DNA from: an uncultured Lachnospiraceae bacterium
Lineage (GTDB): Bacteria; Bacillota; Clostridia; Lachnospirales; Lachnospiraceae
Length of the DNA stretch: 64,000 bases
Direction of reading: 5' to 3'
NCBI GenBank assembly: GCA_910579465.1
Contig: CAJTUB010000005.1
Location: 186,001 to 250,000 of the forward strand
Shown piece by piece: positions 53,060 to 61,115 of this stretch. Every line of letters begins with the position of its first letter. Within the stretch, counting starts at the first letter, position 1. The position numbers and the translations under genes are program-made. The notes under the pieces were generated by a model, which saw only the letters and a list, made by a program, of their open reading frames with translations, had not been told where the DNA came from and did no database searches.

Positions 53060-53941
53060 CTATAAAAAGCAGCTGTCTATCGGATAGACGTCATACCGGG
53101 TAAGCAGACACTGGGAAGCAAGATGCACGTATCCCTGTGTCACCTGGTAGCTTTCATGTCCGAGATATATCCGGAGGTACTCGATGTTGTTATGCTGCAT
53201 CATGTAGGATGTCGCAAAGGTATGCCGGAGCAGATGGGCATGCACGCGCCGGATACGGGAGCGCTTTTTCAGCTTCCCGAAAAACTGCTTGACTGAATTG
53301 GCGGTTAGCGGCTCTCCTGATTTACTCTCCAGCAGAAACCCTGCAGCCGTCCCGGGATGCTCCGATATATAAAGCTGCAGCAACGTGAACAGCACTTCCG
53401 GCATAGGCAGCAGACGCGACTTGTTAAACTTCGTATCCTTTATCTTCAGTATACGGTTCTTCAGGTCTGCATCACACCTGCGCAGATGCCGGACTTCGGA
53501 ACTGCGGCAGCCACAGTCGAGCATCAGACGGAAAATAATCATATCGCGCAACGGGAACATTGAGAACTCCATGATGGCAGCACAGAGTTCCTGCACCTCA
53601 TCACCTGTCAGGGGCAGTACAAGCTCCGGATTCTGCCGGGGAAGCTTCACCCTGTACCGGAACTCTTTTATATACCCCTCATCGATGAGCCACCGGATGA
53701 ATGCGTTCACCGCCCGGAAATAGGTATGTATGGAGGTTGCCTTGATTCCCCGGCTGTCCCGGAGATAAAATGCATAGTCCCGCAGCACTGCAGGGGTGAG
53801 CTGCTGCACGTCATGGACGGCAGCCGAATCAAGATACATCACGAATAACGCAAGCGCATCCCGGTAATATACAATACTGGGTGCTGCACAATAGGATATC
53901 TTGCTGTCTATGTAAGCCGGTACCAGGTCAGCTACTTTCAT
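53060..53941 (-). CDS. int: tyrosine recombinase / phage integrase
   Basis: 293 residues, XerC/D-like. N-terminal SAM-like core-binding domain (about 10-105), catalytic domain with Arg in DCGCRSSEVRHL, HLLRHTFATSYM (HxxR), LGHES (second His) and the nucleophile Tyr in QVTQGYVH. Start ATG 53941; the rep gene overlaps it by 14 bp. It lies near attL and presumably integrates at tRNA-Lys. The opposite-end location of the repressor is normal for such prophages. Confidence 0.93.
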   Translation of the reverse strand: MKVADLVPAYIDSKISYCAAPSIVYYRDALALFVMYLDSAAVHDVQQLTPAVLRDYAFYLRDSRGIKATSIHTYFRAVNAFIRWLIDEGYIKEFRYRVKLPRQNPELVLPLTGDEVQELCAAIMEFSMFPLRDMIIFRLMLDCGCRSSEVRHLRRCDADLKNRILKIKDTKFNKSRLLPMPEVLFTLLQLYISEHPGTAAGFLLESKSGEPLTANSVKQFFGKLKKRSRIRRVHAHLLRHTFATSYMMQHNNIEYLRIYLGHESYQVTQGYVHLASQCLLTRYDVYPIDSCFL

Positions 53942-55436
53942 AAAAATCACCATCCTCATTTAATATCCGGATATGCCTTTGCCTTATAAGGTCTATCAGC
54001 CCTTCGTCAGGCTCATCATCCGCACGCATACTGTTATAATACTTATATTTGTACTGGTTGAGCCTGTGCATGTCGTTATCATTCAGGCATGCCAGCAGCT
54101 CCGCGGTATCCTCATAAATTGTCCTGCCCGGATTCTTCGTCAGGGTAATGCTGTAAGCGGATACTGCCTTTGCCGCCTTCATCCGGCGCACCTTCAGGTC
54201 AAGCTTACTGGAATAATCCCTTACAAGCTTAATCTGCTTTTTGTTACGTACGTCAATCTGTTTCGTATTACGCAGCCGTTTCCAGAAATCCGTATAATCC
54301 AGCCGGCTTTTGTTATCATCATCCCCGGGACGGACAAGCCGCAACGTTTTTCTTGTAAGATATTCCGTGACGGCCGGACGCGCATCGAGGAAATCATAAA
54401 TGCGGCTTACAACCCCGGCATCCCTGTTCCTCTCCGGGAGGATGAATGTCTTTGTCATCTTACGCATGACCTGGAACTCAACATTAAGTATCTTCGTAAG
54501 CTTCGGGGTGTACTGGTCGGCTGCCTTTTCAATGGCCGCATGATCCGGCTTGCCTGCACCGGCTGCATCAAGGAGCTGCTTCATCCGGCGCCGGGCCATT
54601 CCGGGAAGGGTATCGTCGTTCTCCAGTGCAAATTCCAGCCGGGCAATATTGCAGTACATCCAGTTTTTATTCTCATATGCCTTTTCAAGTACATAGAGGT
54701 CATATGCAGATATCAGACCGTTATAATACCAGTAATAGAAAAACCATCCTTTGTAACCCTGCTCCACGACCTCCTTCGTTTTCAGGTACATACGGACAAA
54801 TACCTTCTGGCCGCGTTTACCCAGGGCAATATAATCGCTCTCAAAACCCTTCGCTTTCAGCTGGTATTCATACCGCACACGCTTATAAGAGCTTACCTGC
54901 ATCTGCGAGAAGTTATCTATACGTAAGTAGGTCTCCGGGTCCTGCAGCGCATTCATATGCCAGCAGAAGTCGCACCGGTTCTCCTTGACCTCCGCAATGG
55001 AAAGGTCGAAGGTCCCGCAGAAATCCTTTACAAAACCGAATGCTCTATCAAACGCGAGCTTTGCGCCTAAATCCCATAACAGCCTGCTTCGTATCTGCAC
55101 GACAATCTCACTGGTAACCGAAGCAACTGTCTCGGCTCCGTCAGGTACCACCGGCGCAAAGTAAAAATCGAACTCTTCCGGGACTTCCAGACGGAAATTG
55201 TAGAAAAAGGCATAGCAGCCCTTCCTGTAAAGGACCGGGGTTTCGTAATTCGTTTCAACAAACGGGCCTGCATCCGGATACGATACATACTTCGCAACAC
55301 ACCGGCGCAGACGTTCCACGTTATAGGCGGAAGCATCCCGGGTAAAGTCATCATGCAGCTTGACGGAAAAATAGAAGGTGTCGATATTATGTAAAAATTT
55401 CTTTTCCTTTTTGGAAAACCAGAAATCCTTATCCAT
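53928..55436 (-). CDS. phage replication initiation protein (Rep)
   Basis: 502 residues. Resembles Rep_trans/replication initiation factors of plasmids and Firmicutes filamentous phages: KFLHNIDTFYFSVKLHDDFT, NRCDFCWHMNALQDPETYLR, KVFVRMYLKTKEVVEQGYKG, WMYCNIARLEFALE. These nick the double-strand origin with a Tyr for rolling-circle replication. Long C-terminal Lys/Arg-rich region (about 300-500). Directly downstream of the Zot gene (18 bp). Confidence 0.78.
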   Translation of the reverse strand: MDKDFWFSKKEKKFLHNIDTFYFSVKLHDDFTRDASAYNVERLRRCVAKYVSYPDAGPFVETNYETPVLYRKGCYAFFYNFRLEVPEEFDFYFAPVVPDGAETVASVTSEIVVQIRSRLLWDLGAKLAFDRAFGFVKDFCGTFDLSIAEVKENRCDFCWHMNALQDPETYLRIDNFSQMQVSSYKRVRYEYQLKAKGFESDYIALGKRGQKVFVRMYLKTKEVVEQGYKGWFFYYWYYNGLISAYDLYVLEKAYENKNWMYCNIARLEFALENDDTLPGMARRRMKQLLDAAGAGKPDHAAIEKAADQYTPKLTKILNVEFQVMRKMTKTFILPERNRDAGVVSRIYDFLDARPAVTEYLTRKTLRLVRPGDDDNKSRLDYTDFWKRLRNTKQIDVRNKKQIKLVRDYSSKLDLKVRRMKAAKAVSAYSITLTKNPGRTIYEDTAELLACLNDNDMHRLNQYKYKYYNSMRADDEPDEGLIDLIRQRHIRILNEDGDFYESS

Positions 55437-55454
55437 AACGGCACCTTCTTTCTT

Positions 55455-56315
55455 TTATTTTTTCCTCACATTTATAGTAACTGCCGGGGGCTGCTGCTGC
55501 CTCGGCTGGAATCCCGACTTTGCCAGGCTGTCTATCACCCGGTAGGTATCGTACGATTCCCTCAGCCCCGGGTCATGTACAAAACAGTACATCCCGCGGA
55601 ACTTCATTTTTTCCACATTACCCTCGGAGTCTAAAAACGGTTCCCGGCGTACCACGAACGTCAGGCAGCCGAACCACGTATGGCACTCCCGCACTTCCGT
55701 CGCCTGTTCCCGCAGCGGTTTTGCCAGACGGTTGAAACACTGTGCCGTCCCGAGGATGATACGGCGGTTCTTCCGGTTCTGGGTGACGACCTGCAGCATC
55801 TCCGGAGGGAAGTCTTTGGACTGATTGCTTGAGAACCAGTTCTGCATCTCGTCGATAAAAGCAATGACCCCGTAATGTCCGTTCTTATAGGCAACCAGCG
55901 GCTTCCAGTCGGCAAGGGCGGCATCCTGTCCCGTATACCAGCAGTTCGTCAGCACCTTCGCCTGCGGGTACTCCCGCTGCATATGCCGGATGAACTCGAT
56001 GCTGGCAACCGTCTTTCCGGCACCCTGCCGCCCGGTAAAAACGATGCATCCCTGGTATCTGAAAAACCCGGGTTCCCGGGTGAAAAGATCCCGGGCAAAC
56101 TGGCGCGGCGTGCCGATGAACCAGCACCACAGGAACCCTTTCCGTTTCTGCGGCCGGTGATGGGCCGCCGTCTCCTTCGGCAACCTGTGTCCCTTACGCA
56201 GCATGGACAGCACCTGCAGGCCTGTCACGAGCAGGAACGCTGCTGCCATGACCCCGGCCACTGCAAGCGGGAGCTTGAGCAGCTCATAGGCTACCCCGAA
56301 AAACTTTCCTATCAT
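55455..56315 (-). CDS. Zot-domain morphogenesis ATPase (pI-like)
   Basis: 286 residues. One TM at about 10-37 (ELLKLPLAVAGVMAAAFLLV). Walker A GRQGAGKT (95-102), Walker B region VIAFIDEMQNWFSSNQ (about 148). It drives extrusion of the filamentous virion through the envelope; in Gram-positive hosts no secretin is needed. This is the best marker gene of the inovirus family. Order after the pVI-like gene (10 bp) is normal. Confidence 0.92.
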   Translation of the reverse strand: MIGKFFGVAYELLKLPLAVAGVMAAAFLLVTGLQVLSMLRKGHRLPKETAAHHRPQKRKGFLWCWFIGTPRQFARDLFTREPGFFRYQGCIVFTGRQGAGKTVASIEFIRHMQREYPQAKVLTNCWYTGQDAALADWKPLVAYKNGHYGVIAFIDEMQNWFSSNQSKDFPPEMLQVVTQNRKNRRIILGTAQCFNRLAKPLREQATEVRECHTWFGCLTFVVRREPFLDSEGNVEKMKFRGMYCFVHDPGLRESYDTYRVIDSLAKSGFQPRQQQPPAVTINVRKK

Positions 56316-56325
56316 GTATCCTCCT

Positions 56326-56574
56326 TTACAGAAACGGGATCAGGTCCCATACGGTCTTGACAATGGAAACGCCGATTTTGAAAGCGTTAATGACAATCAC
56401 GATACGCAGTATGGCAATGACCGTAGACATGGGGAGCAGATACCCGACCATACGCAGGATGTCGAAGAAGGCGGTGAAAACACCGGAGTCCACATCCCAC
56501 GAAACATCGGGAAGGATACTGAAAAGACTGTCCGCTGCTGAAAAAAGCACGTTCAGGATACCTTCAAGAATCAT
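56326..56574 (-). CDS. minor virion protein, pVI-like
   Basis: 82 residues, two or three hydrophobic helices (LEGILNVLFSAADSLFSIL; FFDILRMVGYLLPMS; TVIAILRIVIVINAFKI). Overlaps the pIII-like gene by 4 bp (ATGA). Position between pIII and Zot is where pVI sits in filamentous phages. Assignment by position and membrane profile. Confidence 0.7.
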   Translation of the reverse strand: MILEGILNVLFSAADSLFSILPDVSWDVDSGVFTAFFDILRMVGYLLPMSTVIAILRIVIVINAFKIGVSIVKTVWDLIPFL

Positions 56575-58370
56575 TTATGCCCCTCCTTCCCGCCGGAAAT
56601 ATCCGTACCGGACGGACCGGAGGCCACGCCGAGGCCCCTGATGATGTTCGGGAGGTTCCGGTAAGTGTTATAAACAAAAACAAGCCAGAAAACGGCGGAG
56701 AGGAACTTATCGACGGCAGGCTTGTAAGGTGCGTACCATGTCATGTCAAGGCAGACGGCCGAGGTCCCGTAGTCATATCTGCTGGTTGCGCTGCTTAAGT
56801 CCGCGGTGATTTTCGGCGGCTCCGAGAAATCCGTATCCTGCAGGAAGTCAAGGAGGACCCCCACGGTATCGCTGATACTTTTCCAGAACGAGAACCTGCC
56901 CTTCATACGCTCCAGCCTGTCACGGAAAAAACCTTTCCGCGGGATGAAAAGTTCCATGAAACCATCAAGCAGCTTGTCAAGCCAGTCAAACCCGATACTG
57001 AACTCGGGCTTCTCTATTTCCGAACCGGGGCCGAACGGGTCACCACTGCCGGGAACAAACCATTCACCGCTGTCAATATCCCATGTGACAGGCGGCTCGG
57101 TATCCGCAAGCCGGACAGCCTGCCGGACGGTATACCAGCCTGTCTGCCCTGACTGCTGTATGAAGAGGTCACTGTTACAGTAAAAGACCGTCGGGACGCA
57201 GTACGTCAAATTTTTCGTCCTTCCGGGATAGGTCCCGGGCAGCTCCTCCACGACCCACTGCCCGGCTGACAGGTCATAGCGTGCGGTCCTGCTGTCCTCC
57301 ACGACAGTTCCTTTCTTGGCGGCGGCTACGGCACTGTCCCCGTACCGGATAATCAGCTCCGCATTTACGTCATTCCATCCGTAAAAAACGATGTCATTCA
57401 TATGCGCATCCTCATGGTCCTGCCGCAGGAAAATCTTATATGTATATGCCTGCAGCTCCTCCGGCAGCCTTGCATAAAGCCGGGCAGCACTCGGCTGGAC
57501 AAAATCGGCGGCCTTACTCATCAGCGTGTCGCCGTAGTAAAGGTCGGTATTCGACCAGAGAGAGGCGTCGGCAGTAAATGCCCCTGCATCCTCTAAATAA
57601 GTAATCTTTCCGTCATAATACAGCCGGAGACGGGGCGTACTAATATAGGACAGGGAATAAGGATATCCCGCAAAGGAGCTCTCGTTTACGACCTTCTGCT
57701 CGGAGGAAAAAATAAAAAGGTTCACCTGTCCGCTCCCGGGATTTTCATAAATATAATGATAAGGATACTCACGCATATCAAGCCCTTTGATACTTTTGAA
57801 GTATGCAAGTCCCCTGACGTAAAGGTCATAGACGGACGGCTGCGTCTCCTCCCGGGGCGGGGAGTAAGGCTTTTCCGGCAGATATATCCTGTTCCCTGCC
57901 ATGACGTCATAGTTGGACGCATAGCCGGAATAACTTTCCGTGAGAAGAGATGAACTTCCCGACGCCGGATACACCACACGGGAACCGGAATACCCGCCGC
58001 TCAGATTGGATACACCATAAGTACAGATTTCCTTATCCCGCCTGATATACAGGGCACCGTTCTCGGCATACCCTTCCAGCGGCCCATGGCTCAGGAATAC
58101 GCGGGTAAGGTTTTTCTGCCCGTTTGCGTCATAAAGAATCAGGTAATGGCTGTAACTTTCCAGCGGGACGTCCACATAACCGCCGTCATAAGGCACGGTC
58201 AGGACATCACCGCCACCGGAACCATTCGCCGTTGCCGCGGCTTCCGCCCGGCATGGACCTGACAGGCAGAGGTAGAGCGCCAAAAAAAAACCTAACACAA
58301 GCAGCGGGATGAGCCAGCGGTAAATCCCGCCGTCAGTATGTTCTTCAATATGTTCTTCAATATGTTCCAT
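56571..58370 (-). CDS. adsorption protein, pIII-like
   Basis: 599 residues from ATG 58370 (AAAGGAGG upstream). N-terminal TM/signal (WLIPLLVLGFFLALYLCLSG, ~17-36), a long extracellular beta-rich, Tyr/Ser-rich region (40-500), and a C-terminal TM near 560 (FLSAVFWLVFVYNTY). Large size, terminal anchor and position before the pVI gene match the receptor-binding protein of inoviruses. N-terminal Glu/His repeats (HIEEHIEEH). No enzymatic domain seen. Confidence 0.72.
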   Translation of the reverse strand: MEHIEEHIEEHTDGGIYRWLIPLLVLGFFLALYLCLSGPCRAEAAATANGSGGGDVLTVPYDGGYVDVPLESYSHYLILYDANGQKNLTRVFLSHGPLEGYAENGALYIRRDKEICTYGVSNLSGGYSGSRVVYPASGSSSLLTESYSGYASNYDVMAGNRIYLPEKPYSPPREETQPSVYDLYVRGLAYFKSIKGLDMREYPYHYIYENPGSGQVNLFIFSSEQKVVNESSFAGYPYSLSYISTPRLRLYYDGKITYLEDAGAFTADASLWSNTDLYYGDTLMSKAADFVQPSAARLYARLPEELQAYTYKIFLRQDHEDAHMNDIVFYGWNDVNAELIIRYGDSAVAAAKKGTVVEDSRTARYDLSAGQWVVEELPGTYPGRTKNLTYCVPTVFYCNSDLFIQQSGQTGWYTVRQAVRLADTEPPVTWDIDSGEWFVPGSGDPFGPGSEIEKPEFSIGFDWLDKLLDGFMELFIPRKGFFRDRLERMKGRFSFWKSISDTVGVLLDFLQDTDFSEPPKITADLSSATSRYDYGTSAVCLDMTWYAPYKPAVDKFLSAVFWLVFVYNTYRNLPNIIRGLGVASGPSGTDISGGKEGHK

Positions 58371-58421
58371 GTAATCCTCCTTTCTATCCGGTTTTTCCGG
58401 CATCCGGTACTGCCTTGCCAT

Positions 58422-59217
58422 CTATCCCCCCTCAGCCGCCGACTAGGCACTCACGGACGGTAGTACGTGTCCGCGGGTGCCAAGGGGCGGCGCTCCCCCC
58501 CTACATGACACAGGTGAGGGGGGGACTGCCCCTACCGCTGGACGGTGCATCCGTACCCGCAGCCGTATCCCTGCCGGAAAGATGCCAGGAATGCGGCTAC
58601 GGACACGCCTGCACCAGCGGACCCTTTCCGCACCCCCGCCGGGAAGACAGGCGGGGGACGCCCCTAGCCGGCTTGCGGCTTTTTGTGCGTTGCACAAAAA
58701 ATATGCTTGTAGGGTTTCCCACGCGGCACGTGTACGGCAGTACCGGGGGATTCCCCGCAGGGCGGCGTCACGGTATGCTTGTAGGGTTTCCCGCACGGCA
58801 CGTGTACGGGCAGTACCGGGGGATTCCCCGCAGGGCAGCGTCACGCTCCGCAGGAGGGAGGTATGTGACGGATACCCGGGAATCCTTGCGTCCGGGTGTC
58901 ACGGGTAGTTAAGGGTGACGCCCGGGCGGTCTGCATGGTGCAGGATGTCCGCGGGGCGGCGTCACGCTCCGCAAACGGGAAGAACCCTCCTCCGGGCACG
59001 GTCCCGGCAAAAGTCCTGCCGCGCTTACGCTTGCCGTGATTATCAAAAAATGCCGTTGCGTCCGTCATTTTTTGATGCCACCTGGTTTTCCATCACATGA
59101 CTTAGTCAGGCTCCCTGCTCCGCACACGGCAGGGGCGGCATCCCCGGGACATCCCGCGCCGCACGTTATGCAAAAACGGCCGGACTGTCACATCCGGCCG
59201 CAGGCTGCAGGCACCCT
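58422..59217. other. prophage noncoding block B (intergenic region)
   Basis: About 800 bp without a convincing gene, between coat and pIII-like genes. Hairpins: CCGCTGG...CCAGCGG (58535-58620), CCCCCGCC...GGCGGGGG (58633-58657), TTTTTGTGC...GCACAAAAA (58680-58700), GTGACGCC...GGCGTCAC (58915-58965), ATCAAAAAATG...CATTTTTTGAT (~59040-59074). The first two and third recur in block C, the last two in block A. A 72-bp tandem repeat lies at 58702-58846. Confidence 0.7.
58702..58846 (+). repeat. 72-bp tandem repeat within block B
   Basis: Two units begin TATGCTTGTAGGGTTTCCC at 58702 and 58774, each continuing with GGCACGTGTACGG, CAGTACCGGGGGATTCCCCG and ending in GCGTCACG. Differences between units are few and mostly one-base indels. 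Confidence 0.8.
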
Positions 59218-59427
59218 TTATGCACTGTGCAGAAGGTCCCGTATAAAGGATATGCCCTTCCGGAGACCGATGAATCCAATCATCACCGGAACACAGACCG
59301 GAAGCAGGGCAATCACTTCGTCCAGCACGCCGGACAGGAGTTCACCCGTCACGACGGTGTTGAGTTTTGTCGTAGCGGCTGCCACCGTGGAGGCAGCTGC
59401 CGTCAGTGTCAGTAATGCAGTAGGCAT
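59218..59427 (-). CDS. major coat protein candidate
   Basis: 69 residues from ATG 59427 (AAAGGAGGAG upstream). N-terminal Ala/Thr-rich segment (LLTLTAAASTVAAATTKLN), then a short amphipathic part and one TM helix (VIALLPVCVPVMIGFIGLR), ending in a positive Lys/Arg tail (KGISFIRDLLHSA). This amphipathic-TM-basic layout is that of the pVIII-type coat. Upstream frame extension lacks homology. SD is the strongest in the prophage. Confidence 0.8.
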   Translation of the reverse strand: MPTALLTLTAAASTVAAATTKLNTVVTGELLSGVLDEVIALLPVCVPVMIGFIGLRKGISFIRDLLHSA

Positions 59428-59450
59428 ACTCTCTCCTCCTTTCCTCCCGG

Positions 59451-59648
59451 TCAGAAAAACCAGGAAAATAATTTGTATCCAAAATAGCAAATGATACACA
59501 CGATTAAGATGTAGAAAAACACGCTGACCAGCTTCGAGCACTCCACGAGCTCCGACAAATACTGGTTACTGCGGGCAACCTCCGCCGACAGTTCCTCCAG
59601 CTGTGCCGTATAGCTGACCGCGCTCCCGGTCACTGCAGCAATTTCCAT
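59451..59648 (-). CDS. small membrane protein
   Basis: 65 residues. Coiled-coil-like N-terminus (AQLEELSAEVARSNQYLSEL) and a C-terminal TM (VSVFFYILIVCIICYFGYKL). SD GGAGG 4 nt upstream. No family recognised. Located between SSB-like and coat genes; possibly a minor virion protein (pVII/pIX-like) or scaffold. Confidence 0.65.
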   Translation of the reverse strand: MEIAAVTGSAVSYTAQLEELSAEVARSNQYLSELVECSKLVSVFFYILIVCIICYFGYKLFSWFF

Positions 59649-59657
59649 ACGGCCTCC

Positions 59658-59975
59658 TTACTTCTTTGCCGGGGGCTGCGCCGACTGCAGCACGGAGATA
59701 AACGTCAGTCCGCACAGGTGCAGCACGTTCTTCCCTCCCTGTGCCTTCATCTCGAACTCGCCGTCATAGATGCCGGGCACCTCATGGATTGTCTCCGCAC
59801 ATTCCACCGTGATGCTCTCCTTGGTGACTGCGTACCCCTTATCGGTATCGCTGATTGCCGGTTCCAGCGTGTCCGCCATTATGTACTGGACACTTACGCC
59901 GCTACGTACCGCCTTGGTTACTTCGTCCGTCATTTCCCACGGACGGGAATACAGTAAAACTACAGGTGCTCTCAT
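59658..59975 (-). CDS. hypothetical protein, possibly ssDNA-binding (pV-like)
   Basis: 105 residues, beta-rich, no TM. N-terminal VVLLYSRPWEMTDEVTKAVR, then SGVSVQYIMADTL and a Gly/Lys-rich end. By position (upstream of coat, after small genes) it may be the ssDNA-binding protein that coats the phage strand, but no motif proves this. SD AGGAGG. Confidence 0.45.
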   Translation of the reverse strand: MRAPVVLLYSRPWEMTDEVTKAVRSGVSVQYIMADTLEPAISDTDKGYAVTKESITVECAETIHEVPGIYDGEFEMKAQGGKNVLHLCGLTFISVLQSAQPPAKK

Positions 59976-60050
59976 AAATCCTCCTTCTGCCCCGGCTCCT
60001 GCGCCTGGGGACTTAACTTGTTATTATTTTTCCGGGACAATTCCCGGGAA

Positions 60051-60137
60051 CAGGAACGGCAGGAATCGGACCTGCGTCAACGGTGCATTACCATGGCTGC
60101 CCGTTTAGTAAAAGCTTTACCACTAAGCTACGTTCCT
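60051..60137 (-). other. tRNA-like sequence with aberrant anticodon region
   Basis: On the minus strand: acceptor AGGAACG / CGTTCCT (7 bp), D arm GCTT-AGTGGTA-AAGC, T arm GCAGG-TCCGATT-CCTGC, discriminator G, no CCA. The 38 nt between D and T arms do not form a normal anticodon arm; instead AACGG+GCA pairs with TGC+CCGTT around a 10-nt loop. No standard anticodon can be assigned. A hairpin CCGGGA...TCCCGG follows at ~60031-60048. Confidence 0.6.
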
Positions 60138-60141
60138 GGTT

Positions 60142-60231
60142 TTACCGGGACTTAAAACAAAAAACCCCGATAAGCAAAATCACAAGGAAAAATATAATAT
60201 ACAGGTACAACAAAAACTGTAATAGCACCAT
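60142..60231 (-). CDS. tiny membrane peptide
   Basis: 29 residues, one hydrophobic helix (LLQFLLYLYIIFFLVILLIG) with a short basic tail. Overlap/closeness with the upstream gene (4 bp) suggests coupled translation. Too short for family assignment. Confidence 0.45.
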   Translation of the reverse strand: MVLLQFLLYLYIIFFLVILLIGVFCFKSR

Positions 60232-60235
60232 AACT

Positions 60236-60349
60236 TCACTCCTGCAGGCTACTGAGCAATAGCACAAAGCAGTACACAAAGAGCGGAACTAATAAGTATG
60301 TAACCACGAATGCTAATCCCTCGAAAAAAAGCACGATAAATTCCTGCAT
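60236..60349 (-). CDS. tiny membrane peptide
   Basis: 37 residues, almost entirely one TM helix (FEGLAFVVTYLLVPLFVYCF). Its ATG overlaps the preceding stop by 1 nt (TGATG), so it is translated by coupling. No SD of its own beyond GGGAGGGAAGAG in the upstream gene. Confidence 0.5.
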   Translation of the reverse strand: MQEFIVLFFEGLAFVVTYLLVPLFVYCFVLLLSSLQE

Positions 60350-60513
60350 CACTCTTCCCTCCCTTCTGCATCCGGGGAATCATCATGCCCTTTTTCCAGC
60401 CACTTTACTAAAATGGCTGCGCATGCATGGATAACAAGCCACATACAAAACAATAAACCTGATATAATCACGGATAAACCAATACTCCGCGCCACAAACT
60501 CCTCCATTACCAT
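60349..60513 (-). CDS. small membrane protein with charged tail
   Basis: 54 residues. TM about 12-35 (SVIISGLLFCMWLVIHACAA), followed by VKWLEKGHDDSPDAEG, an acidic tail reminiscent of the 31-residue peptide at 61601 (KWLEGDE). ATG overlaps the preceding stop by 1 nt. SD GGAGGTGAAGGG. Confidence 0.6.
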   Translation of the reverse strand: MVMEEFVARSIGLSVIISGLLFCMWLVIHACAAILVKWLEKGHDDSPDAEGREE

Positions 60514-60737
60514 CACCCTTCACCTCCGTCCCCGTTTCCCATACCGAGAAGCTCACGGAGCTGCCTTCCATGGAAAAACCCGTCCAGGGCATGGTCGGCA
60601 ATTATACGCATGTAACCATCCTCACTTAAACTGGCAATCCTGCGGAGCGCGTCACACAGCAGCCCGGCTTTCCTTTCCTGCTCCGCAATCTTTGTCTCCA
60701 GTTCCGCAATCTTCGTCTCCAGTTCCGCCTTTGTCAT
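60513..60737 (-). CDS. small coiled-coil protein, MTKAEL family copy 1
   Basis: 74 residues. Heptad-like N-terminus (AELETKIAELETKIAEQE), then DALRRIASLSEDGYMRIIAD. The leader GGAGGTGAAGCTTTATGAC and the start MTKAEL are shared with the gene at 60755. No family recognised; probably cytoplasmic. Confidence 0.65.
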   Translation of the reverse strand: MTKAELETKIAELETKIAEQERKAGLLCDALRRIASLSEDGYMRIIADHALDGFFHGRQLRELLGMGNGDGGEG

Positions 60738-60754
60738 AAAGCTTCACCTCCGTC

Positions 60755-60928
60755 CTACAGTCTGCGGAAGTACTCGCCCAAGGCATCCTTGGCAACCTTT
60801 CGCATAAAATCCGCGGATTCCTGCAGTTCCTCCTCCGGCAGTTCGACAATCCTGCAGAGTGCCCCGAAGAACAGATTGTTTTCCTTTTCCAGCTTCGCAA
60901 TCAATTTTCTCAGTTCCGCCTTTGTCAT
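60755..60928 (-). CDS. small coiled-coil protein, MTKAEL family copy 2
   Basis: 57 residues. Starts MTKAELRKLIAKLEKENNLF; middle CRIVELPEEELQESADFMRK. SD GGAGGAAGC before ATG; same leader as copy 1, so a duplication of a small gene. First gene after the leftward promoter. Confidence 0.65.
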   Translation of the reverse strand: MTKAELRKLIAKLEKENNLFFGALCRIVELPEEELQESADFMRKVAKDALGEYFRRL

Positions 60929-61027
60929 AAAGCTTCCTCCTTCTGCCCCGGCTCACGCGCACGGGGACTTGTCTTTTCTGGGCTTTTTTGGTAGAATAGA
61001 TATTAAAAACTTAAAATAGCAGAAATG

Positions 61028-61105
61028 CGGAATTTGTTCCGTATCTTCTTTAACTATAACGGAACTAAATCCGTTTGTCAAGCATTTTTACGGAATTTGT
61101 TCCGT
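61028..61105. promoter_or_regulatory. leftward phage promoter and three repressor operators
   Basis: O1 CGGAATTTGTTCCG (61028-61041), O2 ACGGAACTAAATCCGT (61059-61074), O3 ACGGAATTTGTTCCGT (61090-61105). Leftward promoter: TTGACA (61081-61076), 17 bp, TATAGT (61058-61053); O2 fills exactly the spacer. O3 abuts the repressor SD. This is a lambda-like control switch. Confidence 0.85.
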
Positions 61106-61115
61106 AGGAGGGAAT

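Noticed and set aside
58702..58846. Tandem repeat as a CRISPR array
   Set aside because: Only two units of 72 bp with no unique spacers between them; the real array is at 63846-64000.
58443..59068. Overlapping open frames on both strands in the phage intergenic region
   Set aside because: They are created by GC-rich hairpins and the 72-bp repeat. Composition is Arg/Gly/Pro/Cys-rich, without SD, and not consistent between the repeat copies.
60051..60137. Type II tRNA (Leu/Ser) or tRNA-Sec
   Set aside because: The middle 38 nt cannot form a 5-bp anticodon stem with a 7-nt loop in any register I tried, and no TCA, Leu or Ser anticodon falls in a loop.
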